From Dehalococcoidales bacterium (GTDB taxonomy: Bacteria > Chloroflexota > Dehalococcoidia > Dehalococcoidales > UBA3254), in contig JAFGOB010000085.1 in assembly GCA_016926695.1 (NCBI GenBank), positions 1 through 22,027 on the forward strand: 22,027 nt of DNA. The letters run 5' to 3'. Positions 21,980 to 22,027 of the stretch are shown here, piece by piece. A program made the position numbers and the translations under genes. The notes under the pieces were generated by a model that was given only the letters and a program-made list of their open reading frames with translations, had not been told where the DNA came from and did no database searches. The first letter of the stretch is position 1; every line of letters begins with the position of its first letter.

Positions 21980-22027
21980 CGTCCTGAGGAGTCCCGCATA
22001 AGCGTAAGCGAATCGGGACGACGTGAG
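21980..22027. repeat. Palindromic repeat at the right edge (REP-like)
   Basis: gtcccg (21991-21996) pairs with cgggac (22014-22019) within a longer pattern running from cgtcctgaggag to cgacgtgag. The same 'ctgaggag...cgacgtgag' frame occurs at 10952-10979 and 'cgtcctga' at 40-47. The window ends inside or just after it. Confidence 0.5.

Overview
The window reads as a chromosomal segment of an anaerobic bacterium. The gene families (a plsX-trxA-trxB run, rplI-dnaB-dnaD-helicase loader, a pyrophosphate-type phosphofructokinase beside a divergent class II aldolase, DUF2283/DUF4258 genes) fit a Dehalococcoidia-like member of the Chloroflexota. That placement is inferred from gene content and style; there is no rRNA or other marker here to prove it.

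Layout. Positions 1-339 hold no gene, only palindromic and inverted-repeat DNA. A lipoprotein substrate-binding protein (340-1548, minus) is divergent from an M20 amidohydrolase (1892-3064). After a small MITE-like insertion (3096-3277) come plsX, trxA and trxB (3308-5558), then a two-cupin protein (5773-6630). A replication cluster follows: rplI, dnaB, a DnaD-domain protein and a helicase-loader-like protein with two fused ATPase domains (6971-10896). A second MITE-like element (10916-11033) separates it from a TPR-like repeat protein (11082-12365). DUF2283 and a decayed DUF4258 gene lie on the minus strand (12380-12678). A GT-C membrane glycosyltransferase, a PPi-type phosphofructokinase and a class II aldolase form a plus-strand run (12809-16579). 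A convergent MerR/TipAS regulator (16588-17358, minus) has a textbook 19-bp-spacer promoter with a 10+10 palindrome as operator. Positions 17539-18359 hold a tiny acidic ORF, an internally deleted fabF remnant and an excisionase-type HTH gene that is translationally coupled to that remnant.

From about 18500 to the right edge is a phage-type morphogenesis module: a Cys-rich HTH protein, an SPP1-type portal, a scaffold-like coiled-coil protein and a major capsid protein. It is driven by a near-consensus promoter whose spacer carries a Gram-positive-type LexA/SOS box (GAAC-N4-GTTC). No large terminase or integrase is present between the host genes and the portal. Two G-rich-loop hairpins with heptamer-repeat arms flank the capsid gene.

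How it fits together. The left 17 kb is mostly housekeeping: phospholipid acyl supply, thiol redox, replication fork loading and glycolysis. It is peppered with short non-autonomous repeats and gene remnants. The right 3.5 kb is an accessory element that looks DNA-damage inducible. The remnants just left of it (fabF deletion, HTH gene) suggest a rearrangement-prone junction. The strongest leads are the SOS-controlled terminase-less capsid cluster, the tandem-ATPase helicase loader and the fabF remnant under an HTH gene with 10-bp phased repeats.
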